The notes under the pieces: model-generated
Told to the model about the DNA's origin: nothing
The model's database searches: none
What the model saw: the letters and a program-made list of their open reading frames with translations, nothing else
Position numbers and translations under genes: made by a program
Part shown: piece after piece, positions 24,887 through 33,893 of the stretch
Position numbering within the stretch: the first letter of the stretch is position 1
Layout of the letters: each line of letters begins with the position of its first letter
Origin: Gemmata massiliana
Lineage (GTDB): Bacteria; Planctomycetota; Planctomycetia; Gemmatales; Gemmataceae
Assembly: GCA_000531095.1 (NCBI GenBank)
Contig: HG799462.1
Location: forward strand, 593,545 to 657,544
Length of the DNA: 64,000 bases
Reading direction: 5' to 3'

Positions 24887-25051
24887 ATGCAGAAGATAAC
24901 GGTTGGAAAACTGGCTCAGCTCGCAGGCATCGGCGTGGAGACGGTGCGTTTCTACGAGCAGACCGGCCTTCTCGCTGCGGACTTGAAGGCCAAGAACGGT
25001 GCACCGCGGGTTTCCGAAAAACTCGCCGCTAAAGACGACCTTCCCCGTTGA
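24887..25051 (+). pseudogene. Truncated MerR-family regulator
   Basis: A 54-codon frame: TTAGGAG precedes the ATG at 24887. Residues 1-29 match the MerR DNA-binding start (MQKITVGKLAQLAGIGVETV then RFYEQTGLL), then the sequence changes at residue 30 to unrelated residues and ends at 25051. The dimerisation helix and metal-binding cysteines are missing. It is a remnant of a heavy-metal regulator cut by the arrival of the Qat region. Its promoter/operator remains intact. Confidence 0.75.
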
Positions 25052-25060
25052 CGTGCTTCT

Positions 25061-25829
25061 TCAGCGTGGCCCTGGCCGGCATGCTCGCTTGAAGTTTTCC
25101 ATCAACAGTAATCGGGCTTCATCTTCTGGAATCGACCAGAGTGCAGCCAAGTAGCCCGATACAAGTGCCGTCTGGGGTGGTGTGACAGGGGATCGCTGAT
25201 GGGAAACAAACGGGCCGTCCGTCTCGGTCAGAACTCGCTCACGCGGTAACAGTGTCAGCAACTGCTGCGAAGACTTCGAGACAAGCATTGCGGGATTCAC
25301 CGAAAAGTAGCAGCCGTTTTTAAGCCCCTGCTCGGCTTCTCGTTTCGTTCCGGTGAACCAGTGCAAAATCACTGAGCCGTTGAACCCACTCCCCACTGCC
25401 GAAATCACATCGCTAGCCGCACGGCGTGAGTGAACCGTGAGCACTTTACCCCCCAGTGCCGAACAGCGATCAAGGATCTTTGTGAAGATCTGCCGCTGTC
25501 GTTCTCGCAGGCTCTGATCGTTTGTGACGTAATCGAGTCCGACTTCCCCGACGAACTTGGTCTCTTCCAGCAGGGGCATCAGTTGGTCGATTTCGTGTCC
25601 GTGGGTTGCCACGAGTTCCGGGTCCCGTAATAACTTCGTATAGCATACAATATACGAAGTTATACGACTTCTTCGTGTGAAAATAAACGCTCGGCGCGTT
25701 TGTGACGGCAACGACTAGCACTTTCTGCGCTGAGGCTGCTGCCAGAATCGGTGCGGCATCTGGGTAGAGGTCAACGTGACAGTGCGTATCGACGAGAACA
25801 GTTTCCTGATTCAGTTCCTTGGACATCAT
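25061..25829 (-). pseudogene. qatD: QatD, TatD-family metal-dependent nuclease, interrupted by linker
   Basis: The 5' part (from 25829) reads VLVDTHCHVDLYPD with the HxH metal site at residues 16-18, to VYFHTKK. The 3' part resumes at DPELVATHG and shows EVGLDY, VHSRRA, HWFTGT and TETDGPF, all TatD-type metal/active-site segments. Between them is the linker at 25626-25667, with a frame change and an estimated 20-30 missing residues compared with TatD proteins. The break is most likely an assembly error rather than a real mutation. The ATG overlaps the qatC stop by four bases. Confidence 0.88.
25626..25667. other. 454 Titanium paired-end linker with lox site (assembly artefact)
   Basis: Forty-two bases matching the reverse-complement Titanium linker (CGTA + lox + ACGA) with one mismatch at 25650 in the lox spacer (GCATACAA instead of GCATACAT). 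The 13-bp arms are exact. It lies in qatD at the point where coding sense breaks. Confidence 0.93.
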
Positions 25830-27151
25830 GCCCTACCAGTCTGCGTGAAAAACCGCCGAACCTCTTCCATCCCCCGGTCATAAACAGCAGCGTATTCGGG
25901 CGCGTCGTCTGGTGGTAGAGGCCCAGAACCGAGAACCTCCAAGAACGCCCGGTGGCCGCTGGATTGCCGGGCGAGTGCCATCTGAAACGCCCGAAAATCC
26001 TTCCCCGTCTCCGTGCCAGCACCCGGAGGATTCCGAAGCACGTCAATCAGATAATCTTCCGCCCGGTCCTCCCCGACGTGGGCCATCGACCCGCGGCGGA
26101 TGATGCACGGCACGCAATACCCGCAATGCTGTCCCGGAGCAACGTGGTGATACCTTCCCACGTCCGGGTGCGAGCACGAAAGCGTTTGCCGGGCAACGGC
26201 ACGAAGCACGGTCTGGTTCGTCGCTTCCGCCAGCATCTCGCCTTTTGTGCGAAACCGGTAAGGCGTCTCGACGCCGACACCAATTCCGATCAGTCCCAAG
26301 AACTCTCGAAAGAGTGCGATGAAGTGCGGGTGTGTTGTTCGCGTGCTCAGCGTTCCCGTGCGGGCCGGGGTAAGTGGGACGTTGAGTGAGATCAGCCCGT
26401 TCTCGGGAACGTAGAGCGGAAGCGGGTCTCCAAACGCTGAGGCCACAAGCGTTCCCAATGCAAGGAACAGAATCGAACGCGAGCGCGTGCTTGGTTCCGG
26501 CAACGTGCCGTTGAGCCTCGGAGGACGCACGTAGAAGCGGTGGAACGAGCTGCCGTTATTGAAATGCGCTTCGAGTGCCTCGCTCACCGCGTCCTGTGCC
26601 TGACTCGTCGGCCCGGTGCTGTAGTGCCCGACCATACCGACCGTGTGTCCTGCCTCGAGCAAGTCGAGCACACCAACGAAGGAGTCGAGACCACCCGAGA
26701 AAAGCGACACGGTTGAAGGCCGGCGTAGTGGCTTTGCTCGCTTTCGTTTCACAACGGGCGGGATGGGATTCGTGAGCGGGCGAAATTCAATCTGCCACCG
26801 GTCACCGCTGAGAAAGCCCAGCATCCGGCACAAATGCTCTGATGCCGCGGTCCACACTTCGGGCTGCCCCACCGGCATGAACAGGCGATACTCGCGCGTC
26901 CAGCGGTCGTAAGCCGTAATACGCCGAGTGCAAACATCTGCCGAGTAAACGGCAGTGGCGAGGTTGAGCAAATCGAGCGCAACGGGTAGCGGTGAAATCG
27001 CCGTGCGTTCGAGTTGTTGCCGCACGGTGATGCCGACCGACACCGGTGCCCCCGGCTGTTCGATGGCCATTTCTAGGAGCGTGTCGTTTGGCGACACAGC
27101 GGGCTGGAAGTTGTCGCCCTCACCGACTCGACAGACGACCACGCGCGCCAT
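25826..27151 (-). CDS. qatC: QatC, QueC-like ATPase of the Qat defence system
   Basis: A 441-residue protein. A PP-loop SGGLDSFVG at residues 152-160 marks the QueC-like nucleotide-binding domain. A zinc knuckle is visible near residue 340-355 (HCGYCVPC following a CSHPD). QueC makes preQ0 in other bacteria; in Qat the homologue has an extra N-terminal region as here. It overlaps qatD (ATGA) and its start shares one base with the qatB stop, so the four genes form one operon. Confidence 0.9.
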   Translation of the reverse strand: MARVVVCRVGEGDNFQPAVSPNDTLLEMAIEQPGAPVSVGITVRQQLERTAISPLPVALDLLNLATAVYSADVCTRRITAYDRWTREYRLFMPVGQPEVWTAASEHLCRMLGFLSGDRWQIEFRPLTNPIPPVVKRKRAKPLRRPSTVSLFSGGLDSFVGVLDLLEAGHTVGMVGHYSTGPTSQAQDAVSEALEAHFNNGSSFHRFYVRPPRLNGTLPEPSTRSRSILFLALGTLVASAFGDPLPLYVPENGLISLNVPLTPARTGTLSTRTTHPHFIALFREFLGLIGIGVGVETPYRFRTKGEMLAEATNQTVLRAVARQTLSCSHPDVGRYHHVAPGQHCGYCVPCIIRRGSMAHVGEDRAEDYLIDVLRNPPGAGTETGKDFRAFQMALARQSSGHRAFLEVLGSGPLPPDDAPEYAAVYDRGMEEVRRFFTQTGRA

Positions 27152-28077
27152 TATTCGCCCTCCAGCATTTCGTAGGCGTCCCGGTAGATTCGCTCGACAA
27201 ACTGTTGTCCCGCTGGCCCACCCCAGTCCAGGGTGAGCGGGTTGATGCGAGTCATGTCGAGTTTCACTGTCTCCTCGATAAATGCTCTGACATCGCGTTC
27301 CAGCCGCACTGCTTCGTTGGCCGTGTAGGCGTTTTCTTCGAGCTTGCGGCCGAGTTCTTGCACCCAGCGGTGGTAGACGTACGAGGTGACCGATACCGCC
27401 ACGGCTTCCGTCACACCCTCGCGGTCCATCGCATCGAGCTTGTTCAAGTCGCCGTCTTCTAGCCCGTAACGCTCGTAGAGGAAGGCTAACGTGTCGTTGA
27501 CGGCTTGTCTCGCAACCGCCTCCTCTTGGGTCGCTCCGTCCGGAGCGAGTGCGTTTGCGATTGCTGCAAGCACCTGATCGACGTTACGTCCGAGATACGC
27601 CGACAAGCCCAGGTCTGTCGCAGCCTGAGTAAATCCACGAGATGCAACTCCCGAAAGGAATCCACCCACCCGAGCCGTTGAGGAGCGTCCAGCCTGAGCG
27701 GAGCGTGCTGCTGTTCCCCCTCCGCCCCGTGCTCCCACGTATCGATTCGCTGCACCTTGTAGCCGCCCGCGGTCACCACGAGACGAGGTGTAGGCCGTCA
27801 TCCCGCGCTTGGCCGCTGCCCACGAAACGCTTGGTAGCGTGACTGGGGGACTAACAGGATTTTGAGGCGAAGGAGCTGGCCCATCAGGGGCGTTGTTGCC
27901 GTCACCTGGGGGCAAGGATTCGCCGCCATCTGGTGGCAATCCGTCTGGAGGTGGCGGCTCTCCATCTGGCTCTCCCGGATCGGGCGGCGGGAGCGGCGGC
28001 GGACCGCCACCCTGCGCCCACGGAGGAAGGAGCGGGTTTCTGCCAGACGGACCGTTAAACGAACTCGAAGTTCCCAT
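27151..28077 (-). CDS. qatB: QatB
   Basis: A 308-residue protein starting MGTSSSFNGPSGRNPLLPP at 28077, 13 bases after the qatA stop. The first 80 residues are rich in Pro/Gly (repeated PPP and DG), and the rest is helical with a glycine-rich RGGGGTAARSAQ segment followed by an AAxxAL-type helix region. This layout and the position between qatA and qatC identify QatB; its biochemical role is unknown. Confidence 0.85.
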   Translation of the reverse strand: MGTSSSFNGPSGRNPLLPPWAQGGGPPPLPPPDPGEPDGEPPPPDGLPPDGGESLPPGDGNNAPDGPAPSPQNPVSPPVTLPSVSWAAAKRGMTAYTSSRGDRGRLQGAANRYVGARGGGGTAARSAQAGRSSTARVGGFLSGVASRGFTQAATDLGLSAYLGRNVDQVLAAIANALAPDGATQEEAVARQAVNDTLAFLYERYGLEDGDLNKLDAMDREGVTEAVAVSVTSYVYHRWVQELGRKLEENAYTANEAVRLERDVRAFIEETVKLDMTRINPLTLDWGGPAGQQFVERIYRDAYEMLEGE

Positions 28078-28090
28078 ATGCTCTCGGGCG

Positions 28091-30052
28091 CTAGAGACCT
28101 TTCCCCTTCGACGCAACTGCAAGCTGTTTGTTGACCGTGGACTTCTCCCACTTCGAGAAGACTTGTTTTGCAAACCCCTCGGATTCCGTCCCCGCTACGA
28201 GCTTTGCTAACCGTGGTGGGACCGCTGGCGGGATGACTTTTTCTTGCAGCCGCGAAAGGGCGGTCACGAGTTGGCCGCGAAGCTCGGGACGCGCATCTGC
28301 CCAGTCAAAGGCACGCCAGAGCACTGACTTCTTGTCGCCCAAATCCTCGGCCCGTTCCATCTGACTCACCAGTGATTCGAACACACCGGCTGCGTCCGAA
28401 GGGCTGAGCTTCGGAGCGTTTTTGAGAGCAACGGCGCGCTGTGCGTCGCTTTCGTGCATTAGTTGGTTAAGTGCGTCTTGCGCTGCAGGGCTGAGACGGC
28501 GCACCGACGCACCAAGCGGCCCCAAGTTGTCTCGCGAGAAGAAGAAGTAGGGACGCAGATCGACCGACGAGAGCGGTGGGTCTGACTTGAGCCAGTCACC
28601 CATCCACGCGTCGACCAGCCAGGTTTGAAACTCTGGAGAGAGGACTTGGGTTTCGGGTTCGCCCTTCGTGCCTCCAGACGTTTTTGATTTGGCACCCGAG
28701 GTGGCACCGTCCTTCTCCTCACCCGTGCTAGCGGTGTGCGAATCCACTGGAGGGGAAGATGTCGTTCGCGCCTTCCCTTCAAGGGTTGCGAGTTCGGTTG
28801 GCTTCCCGCTCTGAGCGGCCTGGAGTTCGGCCAACCGCTTAAACCATTCCGGCTTGAAATACTCGACGAGCATCAGCTTTGCGAGCACGGTCTGCTTCAG
28901 CTCCACCTTGCGGCTGGTGGCCATCTGCCCGCGGATGATCAGGGTGTTCAGGAATCGTTTGCACTGCCGCGGATTACCACTCAGACCAACCGTGAGCACC
29001 GGCGCGAGGCGCTGTGCGATGGCTAAGTTTTCAGCAAGACCGGGAGGAACATCCGTAAAGAGCGACTGCGCAATGCCGTGGTTGTAGGTCACACCGTGAA
29101 TCGCATCCGCAGAGGCGTTGACGACCGCAAGCCGTGCCTGCTCGAAAAGCTCTGGGAGTAGATCCTGTGTCGCTTCGGTAAAGAGGAGGTTGATGTAAGT
29201 TTCGATCTCGGCATGCCCAAGTGGCGGAATGCGAATCGGAAACTGGACGAGCTTTTCCAAATACTGGATGCCGACTTCGATCCGCTCTCCGGGTTGGTCG
29301 AGTTCCGGAAATCGCTTCCGCACTGCGTAACGAATCAATCGTTCGTCCGCGCCAAGAATGAACGCCGTGTGCGGCACGAACAAGAACAGCTTGATCGCTT
29401 CGAGGGTTTCGATGACCGTTCCCGGATTACACCGGTCCAGATCATCGACGATGACAACAAGCCGTTTGATGTGAGTCGCTTTGAGCAGTTCCGAGAAGTC
29501 CTTCCTGAAGTCTCGCACCCCGCGGATGATGTTCTGACCCGGATCGTCCTTTAGAAACTTCTCGGCTTCCTCGCCGGAGTAATCTTCGCCCAGCTTCTTT
29601 GCGACATCTTGGGCCGCGGTCATCGCGTCGGCCCCAGCAGTGATGCCAAGCGCCACCGGCCCACCGGTGGCAAACGCAAGACCATACTTCAGCCCCGCCC
29701 CTGCAACCCGCATCCAGTTGACGCGCTTGAGTAAGCGTGTCGCAAGTCCGAGCGCCTTCGCTTCGAGCTTTCGATTCGACGTAATGGCGTCGATGATGGA
29801 GCCCATGAGCGCGGTCTTGGCGTCTTCGTAACCTTCGAAGAGCCAGCCGTTAAACGTCAGGACCAGGGTCGATTCGTCCTTCTCCAGTTCGGACTTCACC
29901 ATCCCAAGAAGGGTGGACTTCCCGCTTCCCCAGTCCCCGTAAACCCCGATCGTCAGCGGCAGCAGCGCGTCGTTTTTGACCAGAGACACAACGCCGTCGG
30001 CCAGGTGCTGATACCCTAGAAAGTCTGTTGCTGACTCGTTGTCGGACCACAT
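28091..30052 (-). CDS. qatA: QatA, KAP-family P-loop ATPase
   Basis: A 653-residue ATPase. Walker A GDWGSGKST is at residues 39-47 and the KAP Walker B VVIVDDLDRC near 200-211. An insertion with hydrophobic character (TGGPVALGITAGADAMTAA) follows Walker A at about 135-155, as in KAP NTPases that touch the membrane. In QatABCD this ATPase is required for phage defence. First gene of the operon; upstream is a long palindrome (30301-30389) and the divergent yhcG-like nuclease gene. Confidence 0.92.
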   Translation of the reverse strand: MWSDNESATDFLGYQHLADGVVSLVKNDALLPLTIGVYGDWGSGKSTLLGMVKSELEKDESTLVLTFNGWLFEGYEDAKTALMGSIIDAITSNRKLEAKALGLATRLLKRVNWMRVAGAGLKYGLAFATGGPVALGITAGADAMTAAQDVAKKLGEDYSGEEAEKFLKDDPGQNIIRGVRDFRKDFSELLKATHIKRLVVIVDDLDRCNPGTVIETLEAIKLFLFVPHTAFILGADERLIRYAVRKRFPELDQPGERIEVGIQYLEKLVQFPIRIPPLGHAEIETYINLLFTEATQDLLPELFEQARLAVVNASADAIHGVTYNHGIAQSLFTDVPPGLAENLAIAQRLAPVLTVGLSGNPRQCKRFLNTLIIRGQMATSRKVELKQTVLAKLMLVEYFKPEWFKRLAELQAAQSGKPTELATLEGKARTTSSPPVDSHTASTGEEKDGATSGAKSKTSGGTKGEPETQVLSPEFQTWLVDAWMGDWLKSDPPLSSVDLRPYFFFSRDNLGPLGASVRRLSPAAQDALNQLMHESDAQRAVALKNAPKLSPSDAAGVFESLVSQMERAEDLGDKKSVLWRAFDWADARPELRGQLVTALSRLQEKVIPPAVPPRLAKLVAGTESEGFAKQVFSKWEKSTVNKQLAVASKGKGL

Positions 30053-30300
30053 GTATCACCGGGCGTTTTGCGGCTTATGGACTAAATTCACACGAGTCTA
30101 CGACCCAGGGGGTGGGCGCTGCAAGGTCGGAGGTGGCTGAAAAAATGACGAGGTGCCCGGAACAACCAGCCCAAGAAGATCTCACCTTTGCAGGAACCTG
30201 CGGTTCCCGCACCCTCCCTTTCAAAAAGAGGGGAAGACGCTCTTGGCTCCCTCTGGCTCGGAAGGATGCCCCCTAAAACCCCTCCCAGCCCCCCCCAGAA

Positions 30301-30389
30301 GCTTCCCCCGTCGCCGTCGGTCGCCTGTCGCGCTCCCCCACGATCAGGTGAGGGGAGCGCGACAGGCGACCGACGGCGACGGGGGAAGC
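30301..30389. repeat. 38-bp perfect inverted repeat
   Basis: The arms 30301-30338 and 30352-30389 are exact reverse complements over 38 bases with a 13-base loop at 30339-30351, about 74% GC. It lies between the divergent qatA and nuclease genes, 249 bases from the qatA start and 134 from the nuclease start. It could form a very stable cruciform or RNA hairpin, or be an inverted duplication. No gene overlaps it. No other copy was noticed. Confidence 0.9.
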
Positions 30390-30522
30390 CCGCACAGGGG
30401 GAGTATCTTCATGCCCTCGGCACGAAGGCAGGACTTGCCACCCGACGCGCGAGCGCTGATTGCCGTTGAGCGTTTTGCCCGCAGAGGCTAGCCTCATCCG
30501 ACCTTTGGAGAGCAGGTCGGGA

Positions 30523-31686
30523 ATGGCAAAGCGAAAACAGAAGCCGGGAGCACTCACCCCGGTCGGCGGGAAGGAATACGACGGCTTCTTAACCGGCCTG
30601 TCGGGGCTCGTTGATCAGGCCCGAGTCGCTTCGGCCCGCGTTGTAAACGGCATCATGGCTGCCACTTACTACGAAGTGGGCCGGCGCATCGTCGAGTTCG
30701 AGCAAGGGGGTAAGGAACGAGCGGGGTATGGTGAGGGACTGCTCAGCCGGCTCGGAACCGACCTCAGTAAGCGTTACGGCCGGGGGTTCTCTCGGCGTAA
30801 CCTCGAACAAATGCGAGTCTTCTACCTGGACTGGGAACTCAACCAGACCCCTTCCGGAGCATTCCAGCTACGGGCCAAAATCGAAGACGCCGCAAAAACG
30901 CAGACACTGTCTGCGCTTTCGTCCCCCCTGATGACGAACGAGACCTTCCCCCTTCCGTGGTCCCACTACGTGCGGCTGATGACGGTCGGAAACCGAACCG
31001 CCCGGCAGTTCTACGAGGAGGAAGCCATCAAGGGCGGGTGGTCCGTCCGCCAGCTCGACCGGCAGATCTCGACGCAGTTCTACGAGCGCCTGTCCGGGTC
31101 GAAGCGAAAGGGCGAGCTCCTAGAGAAGGCCCAGGTCGTTCAGCCCGGCGACATCGCCGAAGCGTCGGAACTGGTCCGCGACCCCTACGTCCTGGAGTTT
31201 CTGAATCTGACCGATGAGTACGGAGAAAGCGAACTCGAAGAGGCTATCATCCGAAACCTCGAAAGCTTCCTCGTGGAGCTTGGCCGCGGGTTCACGTTCG
31301 TGGCCCGCCAGCGAAAGATCCGGATCGACGCCCAGTGGTACAAAATCGACCTACTGCTCTTCCACCGCCGGCTTCGCTGCCTCGTTGTCATCGACCTGAA
31401 GATCGGTGCGTTCACCCACGCCGATGCCGGCCAGATGAACCTCTACCTGAATTACGCGAAGGAACACCTCACCGAACCGGGGGAGCACGACCCGGTCGGG
31501 CTAATTCTGTGCAGCGAGAAGTCGGACACGGTGGTGAAATACGCGATGGGCGGAATTAACGCGAAGGTGTTCGCTTCGGAATACCTGACCGTGCTGCCCA
31601 GCGAAGAGGAACTTCGAAAGGCCATCGAGCGGGCAAAGCTCGCCCTGGCCTCCGCTAACCTTCTCCCTCCAGGTGAGAAGACGTGA
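30523..31686 (+). CDS. DUF1016/YhcG family PD-(D/E)xK nuclease
   Basis: A 387-residue protein from the ATG at 30523. The N-terminal YhcG_N region is visible as YYEVGRRIVEFEQGG, LSKRYGRGFSRRNLEQMR and WSHYVRLM. The C-terminal nuclease core has YKIDLLLFHRRLRCLVVIDLK, giving D and D-x-K of the PD-(D/E)xK fold, and QMNLYLNYAK. These nucleases are frequent in defence islands next to restriction or abortive systems. Its 3' end overlaps the opposite-strand gene by 32 bases. Confidence 0.9.
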   Translation: MAKRKQKPGALTPVGGKEYDGFLTGLSGLVDQARVASARVVNGIMAATYYEVGRRIVEFEQGGKERAGYGEGLLSRLGTDLSKRYGRGFSRRNLEQMRVFYLDWELNQTPSGAFQLRAKIEDAAKTQTLSALSSPLMTNETFPLPWSHYVRLMTVGNRTARQFYEEEAIKGGWSVRQLDRQISTQFYERLSGSKRKGELLEKAQVVQPGDIAEASELVRDPYVLEFLNLTDEYGESELEEAIIRNLESFLVELGRGFTFVARQRKIRIDAQWYKIDLLLFHRRLRCLVVIDLKIGAFTHADAGQMNLYLNYAKEHLTEPGEHDPVGLILCSEKSDTVVKYAMGGINAKVFASEYLTVLPSEEELRKAIERAKLALASANLLPPGEKT

Positions 31687-32344
31687 GCGCAGGCTGTTCC
31701 CCCGCCCAGCGCTCAGCCCTCTTTTCGAATGGCCGGTAGATTCGCCGTTCGGCCGGAACACAGCTCCTTGGCACCAGTTCGAACCCGGCAACCTTCCGCA
31801 CCCGGTTGATCGCCCGCCAGATGCAAAGCAGTTGTCCTCGCACCGCGGCGTAGGGTTCGTAAGGCACCGCCGCAAACTCCCCCGCCAGTGTTTCAGCCGA
31901 CCGGTGGAGTGCAAGCGACACGAAGTATGCCTTAAGCGCCCGGTATTCCTCCCGCTCGATTCGAACAACGGCCTGCCCCTCCTTCGAGCTAATCGAGTAG
32001 CCCTCAACTTTGAGCGGCACCCGTCGGAGGTCTCTCACCTGCCCGGCCTCTTCCTCGAAGAACGAGTGTTCGCCGTGGGTGGCCAGCAAAACGAACGTGT
32101 CCCGGAAGCGGATGTATTGAAGGTTCGCTCGGCCCGCCTGCTTTCGCCGGTAGCGGGTGAACTTCGAGCAGTCGATGTCGTAACGAGTGACCAGCTTCGA
32201 GTCGATTGCCGTCGGGTCTTTCTTTGCCGGCACGCGGCCGATGACGTAGAAGAAGTAACCGTTCGTGACGTAGCTCACGGCCACCTGCTGGACGAACCCG
32301 GGAAGTGACGTTGCCTCGACTCGGTAATCTGCGCGGTAGCTCAT
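31655..32344 (-). CDS. Unknown protein downstream of the large folded region
   Basis: A basic protein of about 229 residues starting MSYRADYRVEATSLPGFVQQ at 32344; the frame stays open to a GTG at 32434. It looks globular: strands around VAVSYVTNGYFFYVIGRVP, a segment KLVTRYDIDCSKFTRYRRKQ and a C-terminal basic helix RAINRVRKVAGFELVP. I do not recognise a family. The start has no clear ribosome site but lies just after a small hairpin of the folded region (32345-33785), on the same strand, and may depend on that RNA. Confidence 0.65.
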   Translation of the reverse strand: MSYRADYRVEATSLPGFVQQVAVSYVTNGYFFYVIGRVPAKKDPTAIDSKLVTRYDIDCSKFTRYRRKQAGRANLQYIRFRDTFVLLATHGEHSFFEEEAGQVRDLRRVPLKVEGYSISSKEGQAVVRIEREEYRALKAYFVSLALHRSAETLAGEFAAVPYEPYAAVRGQLLCIWRAINRVRKVAGFELVPRSCVPAERRIYRPFEKRAERWAGEQPALTSSHLEGEG

Positions 32345-33785
32345 CAGGGCGAATCGGCGAAGTTCGCCGTGCTGCTTCCCAAGCCCGGCAAGGGCGGGAA
32401 AAGAGAGGACGTTGTTTGCGGCACAACGTCCCACAAGGCCGTGTCGTGAAAAACCGCCTGGCTGTTCGCTTCCGCTTGGTCACCGCGTTCCCACTAGTTT
32501 CAGTGGTTGCAGTTGCCCATATATAGCGGTAGCGGAGCAAAAACCTCCGGCGGCACTCGGATACAACTCGAGTGTCCGCCGTCCGTTCGCTGCCAAAGGA
32601 CTATGCTCCCTCCCGAGAGCACACTCGTTTAGCCGCTGTTACGCCCCCGCCAGGGGTTGGTTTTCACCGCACGTCATCGAGACGGGTTAAACCCGTCGGG
32701 GCTTTCGTCGTGGCTACGTGCCCGGCACCACCCGTAAGCACACCAACACACCCCGGACTGCCAGCCCGGAATATGCCTCGCTCCCGCGAAGCTCCTACTT
32801 GCCCCCCGCTCCCACGCTCCAGCATTTGAATCACTCGGCTGATATGCCGAGCACCGGGGGACCACCCCGGCCGCTGGACCGCTTCCCAGGTTAGCTTCCA
32901 AACGACTACTTCCGTCGGTCACGTCGCTAGAGGGTCTCCCCTCACCTCACCGCCGTATGTCCCGAACTCCCGTTCGGGCATAGTTTCCGACAGCCTCTCG
33001 GCTCTCGATTTCGGGGGGCCGAAACTAGAAGCGCCCCCCTACCCATCAGCGGTGTCGTTTCGCGGCTTGGCCTCGCGTCTCCGACGGAACTGACCGGCAA
33101 GCCCTTGCGGGCCTCTCATGGTTGAGCTTTTCGCGGTCGGCTGTTTCGGCCGATCCCCGGGTCTGTTCGAAGACCCGGCCCCGCCTGTCACCAGGTCGAG
33201 GACTCCCCACGCCGGCACGGTTGAACGGACCTGACGGGACTTCCACCCGAATTGCCGTTCTAAGACGGCTATGGCCCGGACCCCCGAGACGGGATTAGCT
33301 GCCAGTTACGGCAGAGCACCCGCTTCGTCTGGAACGTCCTTCAACGGGAGCAGTGCTCCCAAGGAAGGTGTGTCCCTGTCGCCCTGTTTCTGAAACACTA
33401 AGTCACATCGGATAGAACGCCGGGATTCGGCCCTCAAGTTTACCTCTGCCATACGAGGGCAGCGGCCTTGAGGGAATTACTCCGACGAGCCTCCGTCGCA
33501 CCGGACGAGCCAGTCTCCTGGCATCCGGCGCTACGGGTGTCAGCACCTCTGCGGTTCGAAAACCGCGGGCGGTTGGTGAGACCGCCGACCCTTAGCCCGA
33601 TTGGTGATCGGGCTTACCGGGCGGTGCTGCCCGTCTCGATGAACGTCCGCAACGCTTCACGTTAAGGACAGCCGCAGCCGTTTCCGGCCGCTAAGCACTG
33701 GTATGCGAGAGCGACAGGTGACGGTTGCTCGGGGGAGAATTCCCGACCTGCGAGGTGTCTCGGTTTCGTGAAACGAACTAAGTCC
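32345..33785 (-). ncRNA. Candidate large structured non-coding RNA (about 1.4 kb)
   Basis: No credible protein gene on either strand, but a dense run of local perfect stems: 32407-32415/32423-32431 (9 bp), 32549-32580 (two-tier), 32834-32851, 32854-32870, 32961-32978 (7 bp), 33157-33178 (8 bp), 33431-33474 (8 bp plus inner stem), 33501-33528 (two-tier), 33551-33566, 33568-33586 and 33594-33614 (8 bp). On the minus strand several loops are GNRA, for example GCAA at 33105-33108 and GGGA at 32968-32971, which favours minus-strand transcription. It runs directly into the protein at 32344. No rRNA, and no reverse transcriptase of a group II intron, is recognisable. Confidence 0.6.
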
Positions 33786-33797
33786 CAAGGGTTCTGA

Positions 33798-33884
33798 CGT
33801 GTCTCTGGCGTTGCACCTAAAACCCTCCTAGGCGTGTCTCTGGCGTTGCACTTTCCCCGGGCAGGCGTGTCTCTGGCGTTGCAC
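33798..33884. repeat. Three 19-bp iterons, candidate plasmid origin
   Basis: CGTGTCTCTGGCGTTGCAC occurs exactly at 33798-33816, 33833-33851 and 33866-33884, all in the same orientation and spaced 33-35 bases, about three helical turns. They lie 190-280 bases beyond the 3' end of the Rep-like gene and before a long AT-containing palindrome at 33894. This is the arrangement of Rep-binding iterons at a theta-type origin. Confidence 0.8.
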
Positions 33885-33893
33885 TTACGGGGG

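Noticed and set aside
32345-33785. Ribosomal RNA fragment or group II intron
   Set aside because: No familiar rRNA stretches; no reverse transcriptase frame and no convincing domain V hairpin, despite a GTGCGAC-like start near 33503 on the minus strand.
33798-33884. CRISPR-like repeats
   Set aside because: Only three 19-bp repeats with 14-16-base spacers beside a Rep gene; iterons fit better.
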